From Roseovarius dicentrarchi (GTDB lineage Bacteria; Pseudomonadota; Alphaproteobacteria; Rhodobacterales; Rhodobacteraceae), in assembly GCF_003316635.1 (NCBI RefSeq), contig NZ_QNQP01000014.1:26109-90108 (forward strand): 64,000 nucleotides of DNA. The letters run 5' to 3'. This document shows positions 27,917-37,019 of this stretch, piece by piece. The position numbers and the translations under genes were made by a program. Within the stretch, counting starts at the first letter, position 1. Each line of letters starts with the position of its first letter. The notes below the pieces were generated by a model, which had not been told where the DNA came from, made no database searches, and saw only the letters and a program-made list of their open reading frames with translations.

Positions 27917-29370
27917 GGCTTTATCTCCCGCCAGCGGCGCCCGTCACGATGGATCAACGCCAATGCGTCATCCGGTCCGGAACTGCCTGTACTATAAAGC
28001 GCCGGCGGCGTGCCAGCGGTTTGCCACGCCTCGATGATCGGATCGGTCCAGCCCCATGCGGCCTCCACCTCGTCGCCACGCATGAACAGGGTCTGATCGC
28101 CGCGAATGACATCCATGATGAGCCGTTCGTAGGCGTCCGGAATATCCTCTGCCTCGGGCCCCAGCGCCTCGGAAAATGTCATGTCCAGCGGCACATCGAC
28201 CAGCCGCATACCGCCCGGCCCCGGCTCCTTGATGGTGACGCCCATCTCGATGCCCTCGTTCGGTTGCAGGCGGATCGTCAGGATATTGCGGTGCCGCCCG
28301 GCATCGGCGCCAAAGATCGAATGCGGCGCGTCCTTGAAGACCACCGCGATTTCGCTGGCGCGGGCGCGCAGACGCTTGCCGGTACGCAGATAAAACGGCG
28401 TGCCGGCCCAGCGCCAGTTGCCGATCCGCGCCTTCAGCGCGACAAAGCTTTCGGTGGTGGTGTCGCGGTTCTCCACCTCGTTGCGATAGCCCGGCAGGGT
28501 ATCGGTACTCTCGTATTGGCCGCGCACCACATCGTCCGGCGCCACCGGATCCAGCGCGCGGATCACCTTCAGTTTTTCGTCGCGCACCGAATCGGGATCG
28601 TATTTTGCCGGCGGCTCCATCGCGGTCAGGCACAATAGTTGCATGATATGGTTCTGCATCATGTCCCGCATGGCGCCGGATTTGTCGTAATAGCCGCCGC
28701 GCGTACCGACCCCGCCGGATTCGGCGACAGTGATCTGGATATGATCGACATACTGGCTGTTCCAGAGCGGCTCGAACAGGGTGTTGGCAAAACGGATCGC
28801 CATCAGGTTCTGCACTGTCTCCTTGCCCAGATAATGGTCGATGCGATAGATCTGCGTTTCGTTAAAATGCTCGGCCAGCACCGCGTTCAGCGCGCGGGCC
28901 GATGCCAGATCGCGGCCAAACGGCTTCTCCACCACGATCCGGCAACCGGGCGAGGCCAGGCCATGCTCATGCACACGCGTGGCAAGCGGTCCGAAAAGCG
29001 TCGGACCGACCGAGAAATAAAAGGCGCGAATACGCTCCGGATCAGTCAGCCGCTGCGCCAGCTCGGGCCAGCCGTCATCGCCGGTCGCATCGACGGTAAC
29101 GTAATCCACCTGCTCCAGAAACCTGCCCAGATGGGCGTTCATCATCGCAATGTCGCCGTCAAATTCCGCAATCGCGTCGCGCGCAAACGCGCGGTAGCCG
29201 GCCCCGTCCATTTCGCTGCGGGCGGCGCCGATCACACGCGCGTCCTCGGCCATCTGGCCTGCGCAGAACCGCCGGAAGAGCGCCGGCAGGATCTTGCGCC
29301 GGGCCAGATCGCCGGTGCCGCCAAAGATCACCAGATCGAACGGCTGTACAGGAATGACGCGCGATACCAT
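27913..29370 (-). CDS. zwf: Glucose-6-phosphate 1-dehydrogenase
   Basis: Zwf oxidises glucose-6-phosphate to the lactone with reduction of NAD(P)+. The 485-residue product has the Rossmann start VIFGGTGDLARRKILPALF, the substrate motif RIDHYLGKETVQNLMAIRF, EKPFGRDLASA and a C-terminal RLIMDVIRGDQTLFMRGDE. The ATG at 29370 has AAGGAGA about 8 bases upstream; the long open frame above it is not supported. It is the first gene of zwf-pgl-pgi and divergent from the radical SAM gene with 135 bases between. Edd and Eda are not in this window. Confidence 0.96.
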   Translation of the reverse strand: MVSRVIPVQPFDLVIFGGTGDLARRKILPALFRRFCAGQMAEDARVIGAARSEMDGAGYRAFARDAIAEFDGDIAMMNAHLGRFLEQVDYVTVDATGDDGWPELAQRLTDPERIRAFYFSVGPTLFGPLATRVHEHGLASPGCRIVVEKPFGRDLASARALNAVLAEHFNETQIYRIDHYLGKETVQNLMAIRFANTLFEPLWNSQYVDHIQITVAESGGVGTRGGYYDKSGAMRDMMQNHIMQLLCLTAMEPPAKYDPDSVRDEKLKVIRALDPVAPDDVVRGQYESTDTLPGYRNEVENRDTTTESFVALKARIGNWRWAGTPFYLRTGKRLRARASEIAVVFKDAPHSIFGADAGRHRNILTIRLQPNEGIEMGVTIKEPGPGGMRLVDVPLDMTFSEALGPEAEDIPDAYERLIMDVIRGDQTLFMRGDEVEAAWGWTDPIIEAWQTAGTPPALYSTGSSGPDDALALIHRDGRRWREIKP

Positions 29371-29505
29371 TTGGCTTTCTCCTTGCGATGCGCGCACCTT
29401 AACAGGCTCTGAGGCGTTCACAACTCTGTCAGGCACGCCATGGCCGGGTTTCCTCGGCATTCTGCGCACGGTAGGCAGACTGTCATCAGCAGGGGCAAAG
29501 ACACG

Positions 29506-30453
29506 ATGAAAGACAGCGCAGCCGCAAATGCGGGCAAATTTCAGGATCCCCACTTTACCGCGTCGGGCGAGCGCCGCGCGCATGTGGCGCTGTCGCAGCC
29601 GCAAACGCTGTGGTTCAATACCGGGACGCTGTGCAACATCGAATGCGCCAACTGCTATATCGCCTCCTCGCCCACCAACGACGCGCTGGTTTACATCACC
29701 GAAGAAGAGGTGGCGGAGTATCTGGACCAGATCGCTGACCGCGCATGGCCGATCCGCGAAATTGCCTTTACCGGCGGCGAGCCATTCATGAACCCGCAGA
29801 TCATCGACATGACACGCGCCGCACTGGCGCGCGGCTACAAGGTGCTGATCCTGACCAACGCCATGCGGCCGATGATGCGCGCCACCATGCAGGATGGGCT
29901 GCGCGCGCTGGAGCGTGACTTTCCCGGCCAGATGACCCTGCGCATCTCCGTCGATCACTGGTCCGAGACGCTGCACGATGTCGAACGCGGCGTCGGCGCC
30001 TTTGCCCGTACGATCGAGGGTATGGAGTGGCTGCGCGACGCCGGAATTCGCATGGCCGTGGCCGGGCGCACCGTCTGGGGCGAAACCGAGGCCGACGGGC
30101 GCGCCGGATATGCCGCGCTCTATGCACGGCACAGGTTCCAGATAGATGCCGACGATCCCGGCGCAACCGTGCTGTTCCCCGAGATGGACGAAACCGTGGA
30201 CGTGCCGGAAATCACCACCGCCTGCTGGAGCATTTTGGGCAAGTCCCCGAGCGGTGTGATGTGTGCGTCATCGCGCATGGTGGTCAAGCGCAAGGGCGCC
30301 GCCCGCCCTGCGGTGCTGGCCTGCACATTGCTACCTTACGCGCCCGAGTTCGAGCTTGGCCACACTCTGGCCGACGCGGAACGCGACGTGCCGCTGAACC
30401 ACCCACATTGCGCCAAGTTCTGCGTTCTGGGCGGGGCAAGCTGTTCGGCCTGA
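29506..30453 (+). CDS. Radical SAM protein of unknown substrate
   Basis: The 315-residue protein carries CNIECANC (Cys43, Cys47, Cys50), the Cx3Cx2C that holds the SAM-cleaving [4Fe-4S] cluster. AFTGGEPFMNPQ follows near residue 88, with barrel strands such as YKVLILTNAMRP and MTLRISVDHWSET. The C-terminal third contains further cysteines (ACWSILG, GVMCASS, LACTLLPY, HPHCAKFCVLGGASC), enough for an auxiliary cluster. No partner peptide, maturase or substrate enzyme is adjacent. The ATG at 29506 is preceded by AGGGGCAAAG. The family is certain, the reaction unknown. Confidence 0.85.
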   Translation: MKDSAAANAGKFQDPHFTASGERRAHVALSQPQTLWFNTGTLCNIECANCYIASSPTNDALVYITEEEVAEYLDQIADRAWPIREIAFTGGEPFMNPQIIDMTRAALARGYKVLILTNAMRPMMRATMQDGLRALERDFPGQMTLRISVDHWSETLHDVERGVGAFARTIEGMEWLRDAGIRMAVAGRTVWGETEADGRAGYAALYARHRFQIDADDPGATVLFPEMDETVDVPEITTACWSILGKSPSGVMCASSRMVVKRKGAARPAVLACTLLPYAPEFELGHTLADAERDVPLNHPHCAKFCVLGGASCSA

Positions 30454-30501
30454 CCGGTGGTTCCGGGGGCAGCCGGTGCGACGGGGCGCTGCCCCGGACC
30501 C

Positions 30502-30565
30502 CGGGATATTTCAGGCAAAAAGAAAGCAGGGGCGCCGGGTTTCTTCTTGCTCTTAAATATCCCCG
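30502..30565. repeat. Long imperfect hairpin (REP-like) between two rightward genes
   Basis: The left arm (30502-30526, starting CGGGATATTTCAGGCAAAAA) and the right arm (30540-30565, ending CTCTTAAATATCCCCG) are imperfect reverse complements over about 25 bases with a GC-rich 13-base centre. The ATATTT...AAATAT and AAAGAAA...TTTCTTC blocks match. I recall similar GGGATATTT/AAAAAGAAA elements in other Rhodobacteraceae intergenic regions, so it is probably a dispersed repeat. It could also end transcription of the radical SAM gene. Confidence 0.6.
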
Positions 30566-30631
30566 CCGGAGGCACAGTTGTCACAGGCGCGCCGCTTGCC
30601 TGTGGGCGCCGCGCGCCCCATATTCACAAGC

Positions 30632-31318
30632 ATGTTAAAGTTCACTCCGATCCTGTTGGCGCTGATTTACGCCTTTGTCATGTTCCGCTTTTCAGTGTGG
30701 CGCACCTCGCGCGACCTGACTGCACGCTCAAGTGAGCTTGCGGATCCGCGGCTGAAACAACTGACGGACAGGCTGGCCCAGGCGCTGGACCTCGCAAGGG
30801 TGCGCGTTCACATATATGAGATTGATCCGGTGAACGGTTTGGCTGCGCCCGACGGGCGCATTTTCATCACGCGCGGATTTTATGCCAAATTCCAATCCGG
30901 CGAAGTCAGCGGAGAGGAAATGGCGTCTGTCATCGCGCATGAGCTGGGCCATGTGGCCTTGGGCCATTCGCGGCGGCGCATGATTGATTTTTCCGGGCAA
31001 AACGCCCTTCGCACGGCGCTGGCGATGGTCTTGTCGCGATTCTTGCCGGGAATCGGGGTTATGATTGCGGGCGCGCTGACCTCGCTTCTGTCGGCCGGAT
31101 TGTCGCGGCGGGATGAGTATGAGGCGGATGAATATGCCTCTGCGCTGTTGGTCAAGGCCGGGATCGGCACCGGGCCGCAGAAATCCCTGTTTCAGAAGCT
31201 GGAGGCGCTGACCCGGTCCAATTCCGGCGCGGCGCCGGCGTGGCTGATGAGTCATCCCAAGACCGCAGATCGCATCGCCGCCATCGAAAAGAACGAGAAA
31301 CGCTGGAGCAAAGGGTAA
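30632..31318 (+). CDS. M48-family membrane metallopeptidase (HtpX-like)
   Basis: The 228-residue protein has an N-terminal hydrophobic segment (KFTPILLALIYAFVMFRF) and the zinc motif HELGH (103-107). A second hydrophobic stretch follows (FLPGIGVMIAGALTSLLSAG), then RRDEYEADEYAS with the third zinc ligand Glu, and finally SHPKTADRIAAIEKNEKR. M48 peptidases of this kind remove damaged membrane proteins. The ATG at 30632 matches a hydrophobic start; an upstream in-frame start adds an unlikely stretch. It lacks the usual multi-span N-terminus of full HtpX (about 290 residues), so it is a short form. Confidence 0.87.
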   Translation: MLKFTPILLALIYAFVMFRFSVWRTSRDLTARSSELADPRLKQLTDRLAQALDLARVRVHIYEIDPVNGLAAPDGRIFITRGFYAKFQSGEVSGEEMASVIAHELGHVALGHSRRRMIDFSGQNALRTALAMVLSRFLPGIGVMIAGALTSLLSAGLSRRDEYEADEYASALLVKAGIGTGPQKSLFQKLEALTRSNSGAAPAWLMSHPKTADRIAAIEKNEKRWSKG

Positions 31319-31323
31319 CCGCG

Positions 31324-31863
31324 CTACCCCAGCGCCTTGGCGAGGCGCGGCAGGCGTGCCTTTTTCAGCAGGGCGCGCATGGTCCAGTCCGCGCCGCCGA
31401 GGCGGCGGGCATCGGCCAGCACCCCGGCGGCAACATGCTGGATCATTTCGGGCGCTACCTGCCAGAAGCCGTGCAGCAGTGCGTCGGGGTCGGTGCGCGA
31501 CAGCCCCTCTTCGGCCAGTATCTGGCGCGGGAAATCCTTGGCGTTGAGCGTGACGATGATATCGGCCGATCCCGCAATGGCGGCGGCCAGTACGTGGGTA
31601 TCGGCCGGGTCCGGCAGCCATAGGCGCGCCTCAAGCGACGGGGGCCATTTCACCTCGGCATCCGGCCATTCGGCGCCGATCAGGGCCGCTTCGGCGCCTG
31701 CCTGGGCGACGCCCTCGGGGCCAAGCTTGATCGCGGCGCGCTGCCATTCGCCAATGATGCGCGCCGACCATAGCGGGGTGAACGCGCCCGCGCGCGCAGT
31801 CCCCAGCAGCATCTGGCGCATCACCGTGGGGTAGATCACACAGGTATCCAGCAGCGCCTTCAC
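31324..31863 (-). CDS. PIN-domain protein (RSP_2648-type)
   Basis: The 179-residue protein starts MKALLDTCVIYPTVMRQMLLG with the first PIN acidic residue, Asp6. It continues with SARIIGEWQRAA (Glu) and a C-terminal acidic pair in ADTHVLAAAIAGSADIIVTLNAKDFP. PIN domains are Mg-dependent RNases. The GTG start at 31863 overlaps the stop of the RNA methyltransferase gene by 4 bases (GTGA), so translation is coupled. No antitoxin gene is adjacent, so toxin-antitoxin function is not indicated. From memory, the pair corresponds to adjacent Rhodobacter genes RSP_2647/RSP_2648. Confidence 0.83.
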   Translation of the reverse strand: MKALLDTCVIYPTVMRQMLLGTARAGAFTPLWSARIIGEWQRAAIKLGPEGVAQAGAEAALIGAEWPDAEVKWPPSLEARLWLPDPADTHVLAAAIAGSADIIVTLNAKDFPRQILAEEGLSRTDPDALLHGFWQVAPEMIQHVAAGVLADARRLGGADWTMRALLKKARLPRLAKALG

Positions 31864-33080
31864 AGCCGGAAAAACAGCGCCTTGAGGTAGCCCGATTCTG
31901 CCAGATGCGTATGCATCGGGTGATCCGCGCCGGCCCCGCCGCTGTGGATCAGTTGTGGCGCGGGTCCGGTGCCGCGCCCGGCGCCGTGCAGGCCGCGCCC
32001 GATGCCGCGCAGGCTGGCCCGGCGGAACGCGTCCATATCGGCGGCGTGGCTGCACGAGCAAAGCACCAGATAGCCGCCCGGCGCCACCAAGGGCGCCGCA
32101 AGCCGCGCCGTCCGCTCGTAGGCGCGCAGGCCAGCCTCAAGCGCCTTTTTCGACGGAGCGAAGGCGGGCGGATCGCAGATGACCACGCCGAATTGCGCGC
32201 CCTCGTCCCCGAGCGCGGTCAGCACGTCGAACGCGTCGCCCTTGCGGGTGTCAAAGCGGTCTGCCACGCCCATCGCCGCCGCGCCGCCGCGCGCCAGATC
32301 CAGCGCGGGATCCGAGCCATCGACCGCCAGCGCCGACGCGGCGCCATTGGCAAGCGCGGCCAGTGAAAAGCCGCCGACATGGCTGAAGACATCCAGAACG
32401 CGCGCGCCATGGCTGAGGCGGGCGGCAAAGGCGTGGTTCGGCCTCTGATCGAAAAAGAGGCCGGTTTTCTGGCCATTGATCAGGTCCGCCATGTAGATCG
32501 CGCCGTTCATCGGCACGGGCAGCGGCGCCTCGGGCGCGGCGCCGATCAGAATGGCGGGCGCGTCATCCAGCCCCTCCAGCGCGCGGACGCGCCCTGCGGC
32601 GTTTTTCAGCACGCAGGTTGCGCCGGTGACCTCGGCCAGCGCGGTGGCCAGATCGTCCAGCAGGACGTCGGCCCAGGCCGCATTGGGCTGAATCACGCAG
32701 GTGTCGCCGAACCGGTCGATCACCACGCCGGGTATACCGTCCGCCTCGGCATGGATCAGACGGTAGTAGGGGGCATCATACAGCCGCTCCCGCAGGGCAA
32801 GCGCGCGGCGCAGTCGCGCGGCCAGCCATGCGCGGTCGATGCGCTGCGACACGTCCAGATCCAGCACGCGCGCCATGATGCGCGAGGCCGGGTTGACCGC
32901 CACCAGCGCCAGCGGCGCGCGCTCGGCGTCCTCCAGCAGGGCGATGGTGCCGGGCGCAAGCGCCTTGCTGCGCCGGTCTGTGACCAGCTCGTTGTCATAG
33001 ACCCACGGCACGCCGCGGCGGACCCCGGTGGGGGAGGTTTTCGGTTTCAGGCGGATCACGGGCAATGGATTTTGTGTCAT
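31860..33080 (-). CDS. Class I SAM-dependent RNA methyltransferase (RlmI-like)
   Basis: The 406-residue product has an N-terminal PUA-like part (VIRLKPKTSPTGVRRGVPWVYDNE), the RlmI-type bridge IDRFGDTCVIQ and a Rossmann methyltransferase domain with GLFFDQRPNHAFAARLSHG, RVLDVFSHVGGFSLAALANG and VVICDPPAFAPSKKAL. A Cys-rich CSCSHAADMD follows the catalytic region. RlmI-type enzymes make 5-methylcytosine in 23S rRNA, but the exact RNA target here is inferred. The coupled PIN gene suggests a joint role in RNA handling. Confidence 0.87.
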   Translation of the reverse strand: MTQNPLPVIRLKPKTSPTGVRRGVPWVYDNELVTDRRSKALAPGTIALLEDAERAPLALVAVNPASRIMARVLDLDVSQRIDRAWLAARLRRALALRERLYDAPYYRLIHAEADGIPGVVIDRFGDTCVIQPNAAWADVLLDDLATALAEVTGATCVLKNAAGRVRALEGLDDAPAILIGAAPEAPLPVPMNGAIYMADLINGQKTGLFFDQRPNHAFAARLSHGARVLDVFSHVGGFSLAALANGAASALAVDGSDPALDLARGGAAAMGVADRFDTRKGDAFDVLTALGDEGAQFGVVICDPPAFAPSKKALEAGLRAYERTARLAAPLVAPGGYLVLCSCSHAADMDAFRRASLRGIGRGLHGAGRGTGPAPQLIHSGGAGADHPMHTHLAESGYLKALFFRL

Positions 33081-33161
33081 GGCGATCCCTTAGAAGGTTT
33101 TCGGCACCGGGCAAAGCGCATTCGGCATCGCGTGGGTGGCCAGAGCCGCAACGACCCTGCC

Positions 33162-33437
33162 CTAATCCCGTGGCCGCGATTGCCAGCCGCCCCGGCGGCG
33201 CGGCGCGCTGGCGCTTTGCTGGCCCTGACGCAGCACATCGGTCATCGGGTGGTCGGGGTAATCCGGCTGGTAGAGCGCCAGATAATGCGCGATGGCTGCC
33301 TGTACGTCCTGCCCATCCGGCAGCGACAGCGCCCAGTCCAGAAAGACCGAGCGGCACTCGTCCGCGGTGATGCCATCGATGCGGTACACCTCATACATCA
33401 GGGCCTTGCGGTCCATCGGGTCATCGCGGGTTTTCAT
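33162..33437 (-). CDS. Small conserved-looking protein coupled to glnE
   Basis: The 91-residue product reads MKTRDDPMDRKALMYEVYRI, then a compact helical core (DGITADECRSVFLDWALSLPDG and AAIAHYLALYQPDYPDHPMT) and an Arg/Ser/Gln-rich tail (SAPRRRGGWQSRPRD). Its ATG at 33437 overlaps the glnE stop by 4 bases. An alternative start is the ATG at 33416. I recognise no domain; coding-like composition and coupling make it likely real. A link to nitrogen control is only suggested by position. Confidence 0.65.
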   Translation of the reverse strand: MKTRDDPMDRKALMYEVYRIDGITADECRSVFLDWALSLPDGQDVQAAIAHYLALYQPDYPDHPMTDVLRQGQQSASAPRRRGGWQSRPRD

Positions 33438-36286
33438 GGCGCGCCTTCCTGCTCTGCGGTGTTGGGGATGGTCTGCCCTGCCCCGGCCCGTGCCAGAGCG
33501 GTGTCGATAATGGCGGCGGCCGCGTTTGATGCTGCGGCCAGGGCGCTGACCAGCGCAGGGATATCGGCCTTGCCCGCCTCGCGCAGCACGAACGCGCGGG
33601 CGCCCGCGCCCAGATGGTCCGCATCCAGCGCCGCATCGCCCAACAGCCGCGCCGCCATATGCACCTCGCGGCAGAGCGCGGCGGCCTGCGACAGCTGGCG
33701 CGCCTCGTCTGCGGTCCACCAGCCCAGCGCGGTGCCGGCGCCCAGCCCGGCCTGCGTGCCTTGGCGCGCAGTGCCCGATATCAGCGTTGCGGCCTGCGCG
33801 ATCAGTTGCACATCCTGAAGCCGCCCCGGACCCATCTTGGCGTCCAGCGGGCCGTCCGGCGCCTTGGATGCGGCGATGCGGGCGCGCATATCGGACACGG
33901 CGGCGGCCAGACGCGCGGGCGCATCCGTGCGCGCGGCGATACCCGCGATCAGCGAGACGCGGAACGCCTCGATCTCGGCGCCCAGCGCCGGATCGCCAGC
34001 GACGCTGCGCGCGCGGGTCAGCGCCAGATGTTCCCAGCCCCATGCGCGGGTCTGCTGGTAGTCGCGGAAGGCCGCCAGCGACGTGGCCACGGGGCCTTGG
34101 TTGCCCGAGGGGCGCAGGCGCATGTCCACCTCATAAAGGCGGCCGCCCGCCATCTGCACCGTCAGCGCAGAAATCATCGCCTGTGTCAGCCGCGCGTAAT
34201 AGGCGCCCGATGCCAACGGACGGCGCCCTTCGGACGCCTCCGCCCCGTCCGCGTCATAAATCACGATCAGATCCAGATCCGATGCCGCATTCAGCGCGCG
34301 CACGCCCAGTGATCCCATGCCCAGCAAACAGGCGCCCCGCCCCGGCGGCGGGCCATGCTTGGCGCTGAATTCATGCACCACTTCGGGCCAGAGCGACGAC
34401 AGAACAGCCTCGGCCAGATCGGCGTAATGGCGGGCCGATGTTGCCGCATCGATCAACCCGCGCAGGTGATGCACGCCGATGCGGAAATGCCATTCGCGGC
34501 GCCAGTGCCGGGCGGCGATCAGGCGCGCCTCGTAATCGCCCTCGCGTGCAAGGCGGGCGGTCAGATCGGCGCGCAGGGCCACCCGGCCCGGCCATGCGGC
34601 GAAAAAATCGCCGGCAATCACCGCGTCCAGCACGGCAGCATTGCGCGACAGGTAGCGCGCCAGCGCGGGCGCGGTGCCGGCAATATCCACCAGCAGATCC
34701 AGCAGCTGCGGATTGGCCTCGAACAGCGAGAACACCTGCACGCCCGCAGGCAATCCGGCAAGGAAGCCGTCGAAGGCCAGCAGCGCCTCTTCGGGATGGG
34801 AGGTGCGCGACAGGCGCGACAGGATATCGGGCCGCAGGCGGCGAAAGATCTGCCCGGCCCGGTCCGAGCGCAGCGCCGGATAGGTCGGCCAGCGGGCGAT
34901 CACCTTTTCATCCAGCCACGCCCCCTGTTCGGCGTCCGCAGCCGCGGCGTCGTCACCTTCGGGTTTGAAAAACCGCTCGATCACGCCGTCAACCGCCGTC
35001 AGGCGCGACAGCAGCTCATCCTTCAGATCCGCAGCGTCGCGGCCCATGAAGGCCGCAAGGCGCGCCATCCCCTCGTCTGTTTCGGGCAGGTCGTGCGTCT
35101 GTTGGTCGCGCAGCATTTGCAGCCGGTGCTCCACCTCGCGGTGGAACCGGTAATGCGCGGCCAGATCACCCGCGACGCCGGGCGGAATCCAGTCCTTTTC
35201 GGCCAGCCCTTCCAGCCCCTCGACCGTGCCGCGCATGCGCAGCGACGGATCGCGCCCGCCGACGATCAGCTGCCGGGTCTGGGTGAAGAACTCGATCTCG
35301 CGGATGCCGCCGCGACCCAGCTTCATGTTGTGGCCCATCAGATCCAGCGGGCCGCCCAGATCGGCGCCCAGCCCCTTGTGCGCGCGAATGCGCAGCCGCA
35401 TGTTGTGGGCGTCCTCGATCGCGGCGAAGTCCAGATGGCGGCGCCAGACAAAGGGCGTCAGCGTATCCAGAAACCTGTGCCCGGCGGCAAAATCACCGGC
35501 GCACGGGCGCGCCTTGATGTAGGCGGCCCGCTCCCACGTGCGGCCAAGGCTTTCGTAATAGCGTTCGGCGGCGGCCATCGACATGCAGACCGGGGTGACG
35601 CCCGGATCGGGGCGCAGGCGCAGATCGGTTCGAAATACATACCCCTCGGCGGTATTTTCACCCAGGATTGCGGCCATGCGGCGGGTGGCGCGGACAAACC
35701 CGGCGCGCGCCTCGTGATTGGCATCCGCATCAAAGCGGGTTTCGTCATACAGGCAGATCAGGTCGATATCCGAGCTGTAGTTCAGCTCGCCCGCGCCCAT
35801 CTTGCCCATGGCCAGCACGACCATTCCGGCCCCGTCCCGCAGATCATCCTCGGTCATGCCGGGCAATTTGCCGCGCCGTATTTCATTGCCCACGGCATGG
35901 CGCAGGGCGGCGGCGCAGGCCAGATCGGCGAAATCCGTCAGCGCCTGCGTCACCATCTCCAGCGGCCAGACACCCGCCAGATCGGCCAGCCCCAGCAGCA
36001 GCGCGACGCGCCGCTTGGCCTGCCGCAGCGGGTTTGACGGATCGCCCTCGATCGCGCGCACATCCTGCATCAGCGCAGCCAGCGCATCCTCTGGCGCGTC
36101 CAGCGCGCCGGGCAGCCACTCCGCCTCGGACTGCATGAGCTGGCGCAGATAGGGGCTGCACCCGGCGGTATTGCCAATCAATTCGCGCAGGTCGCCGCCA
36201 AGGGTGGGAAAGCGCGCCTGCGCCTCCTCGGCGTGGTCGGCCTGATAGGGGCGCGGCAGGCGTGTGATGCGGCGGGCAAACTCCAT
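33434..36286 (-). CDS. glnE: Glutamine synthetase adenylyltransferase/deadenylase
   Basis: GlnE adds and removes AMP on glutamine synthetase in response to PII and glutamine. The 950-residue product has two nucleotidyltransferase modules: SSDIDLICLYDETRFDADAN in the N-terminal half and SDLDLIVIYDADG in the C-terminal half. Helical regions sit between them (RGGIREIEFFTQTRQLIVGG is the usual GlnE signature). The ATG at 36286 is the first start giving the expected MEFARRITRLPRP opening, although AAGGA lies unusually close to it. PII and glnA are not in the window. Confidence 0.94.
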   Translation of the reverse strand: MEFARRITRLPRPYQADHAEEAQARFPTLGGDLRELIGNTAGCSPYLRQLMQSEAEWLPGALDAPEDALAALMQDVRAIEGDPSNPLRQAKRRVALLLGLADLAGVWPLEMVTQALTDFADLACAAALRHAVGNEIRRGKLPGMTEDDLRDGAGMVVLAMGKMGAGELNYSSDIDLICLYDETRFDADANHEARAGFVRATRRMAAILGENTAEGYVFRTDLRLRPDPGVTPVCMSMAAAERYYESLGRTWERAAYIKARPCAGDFAAGHRFLDTLTPFVWRRHLDFAAIEDAHNMRLRIRAHKGLGADLGGPLDLMGHNMKLGRGGIREIEFFTQTRQLIVGGRDPSLRMRGTVEGLEGLAEKDWIPPGVAGDLAAHYRFHREVEHRLQMLRDQQTHDLPETDEGMARLAAFMGRDAADLKDELLSRLTAVDGVIERFFKPEGDDAAAADAEQGAWLDEKVIARWPTYPALRSDRAGQIFRRLRPDILSRLSRTSHPEEALLAFDGFLAGLPAGVQVFSLFEANPQLLDLLVDIAGTAPALARYLSRNAAVLDAVIAGDFFAAWPGRVALRADLTARLAREGDYEARLIAARHWRREWHFRIGVHHLRGLIDAATSARHYADLAEAVLSSLWPEVVHEFSAKHGPPPGRGACLLGMGSLGVRALNAASDLDLIVIYDADGAEASEGRRPLASGAYYARLTQAMISALTVQMAGGRLYEVDMRLRPSGNQGPVATSLAAFRDYQQTRAWGWEHLALTRARSVAGDPALGAEIEAFRVSLIAGIAARTDAPARLAAAVSDMRARIAASKAPDGPLDAKMGPGRLQDVQLIAQAATLISGTARQGTQAGLGAGTALGWWTADEARQLSQAAALCREVHMAARLLGDAALDADHLGAGARAFVLREAGKADIPALVSALAAASNAAAAIIDTALARAGAGQTIPNTAEQEGAP

Positions 36287-36477
36287 TCCTTCAGTGATAC
36301 AAGCCGCGCGCGCCGGGTCAATGGCGCGCGTGGGGCGCATTGCGCCGCACGCTTGAGTGCGATTTCTGCGCCCGCCCTCTTGCAAGCCCGCCTCGCCGTA
36401 CCGATCTATGTCGATGTAAAGGGCATTCACATAGCCGCCAGCGCCCAATGGCACCCCATATCCACAAAGGATCTCAC

Positions 36478-36915
36478 ATGACCGCTTTTGTACAAACCGC
36501 CGCCGCCGAAGGCGGCCCCCTGCGCTGGCTGGAGCGCGCCGCGCAATGGCTGGATGCGCGCGGCAAATTCGCCTGGATCGCGACCGTCGTTCTGGCCTTC
36601 ATCCTGGCGTGGCCCGTTGGCCTGGCTATCCTTGCCTATATGATCTGGAGTAAACGCATGTTCACCAAATGCAGCAACCGCCGCGCGCCCGCGCCGTCGA
36701 TGTCCATGTCCCGCAGCAGCGGCAACAGCGCGTTTGACGCCTACCGCGACGAAACCCTGAAGCGACTGCAAGACGAGCAGGCCAGCTTTGAAAGCTTCCT
36801 TGAGCGTCTGCGCAAGGCCAAGGATCAGGCCGAGTTTGACCAGTTCATGCAAGACCGTGCCGACACCGCGCGCAAGACCCGCGCGCGGCCCGGCGAGGAT
36901 ACCGCGCAAGCCTGA
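36478..36915 (+). CDS. DUF2852-type small membrane protein
   Basis: The 145-residue protein has a short amphipathic start, one or two membrane helices (about 32-58, FAWIATVVLAFILAWPVGLA then ILAYMIWSKRM), a basic segment and a charged helical C-terminal half (YRDETLKRLQDEQASFESFL, RLRKAKDQAEFDQFMQDRAD). This layout matches the alphaproteobacterial DUF2852 family. AAAGGAT lies about 6 bases before the ATG. It is divergent from glnE. No function is known. Confidence 0.8.
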   Translation: MTAFVQTAAAEGGPLRWLERAAQWLDARGKFAWIATVVLAFILAWPVGLAILAYMIWSKRMFTKCSNRRAPAPSMSMSRSSGNSAFDAYRDETLKRLQDEQASFESFLERLRKAKDQAEFDQFMQDRADTARKTRARPGEDTAQA

Positions 36916-37019
36916 CGCGCCGCGCCCGGCGGCCTGCACTCGGCGGGCCGCCGCCCTTGAATTTGCCCGGCGGAGCGCTGACATATCCCAGCAGCCCACC
37001 GCCCAACCGAAAGCCGCCG

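Noticed and set aside
31324..31863. Toxin of a toxin-antitoxin pair
   Set aside because: The PIN protein has no small antitoxin gene next to it; its only coupled partner is an RNA methyltransferase.
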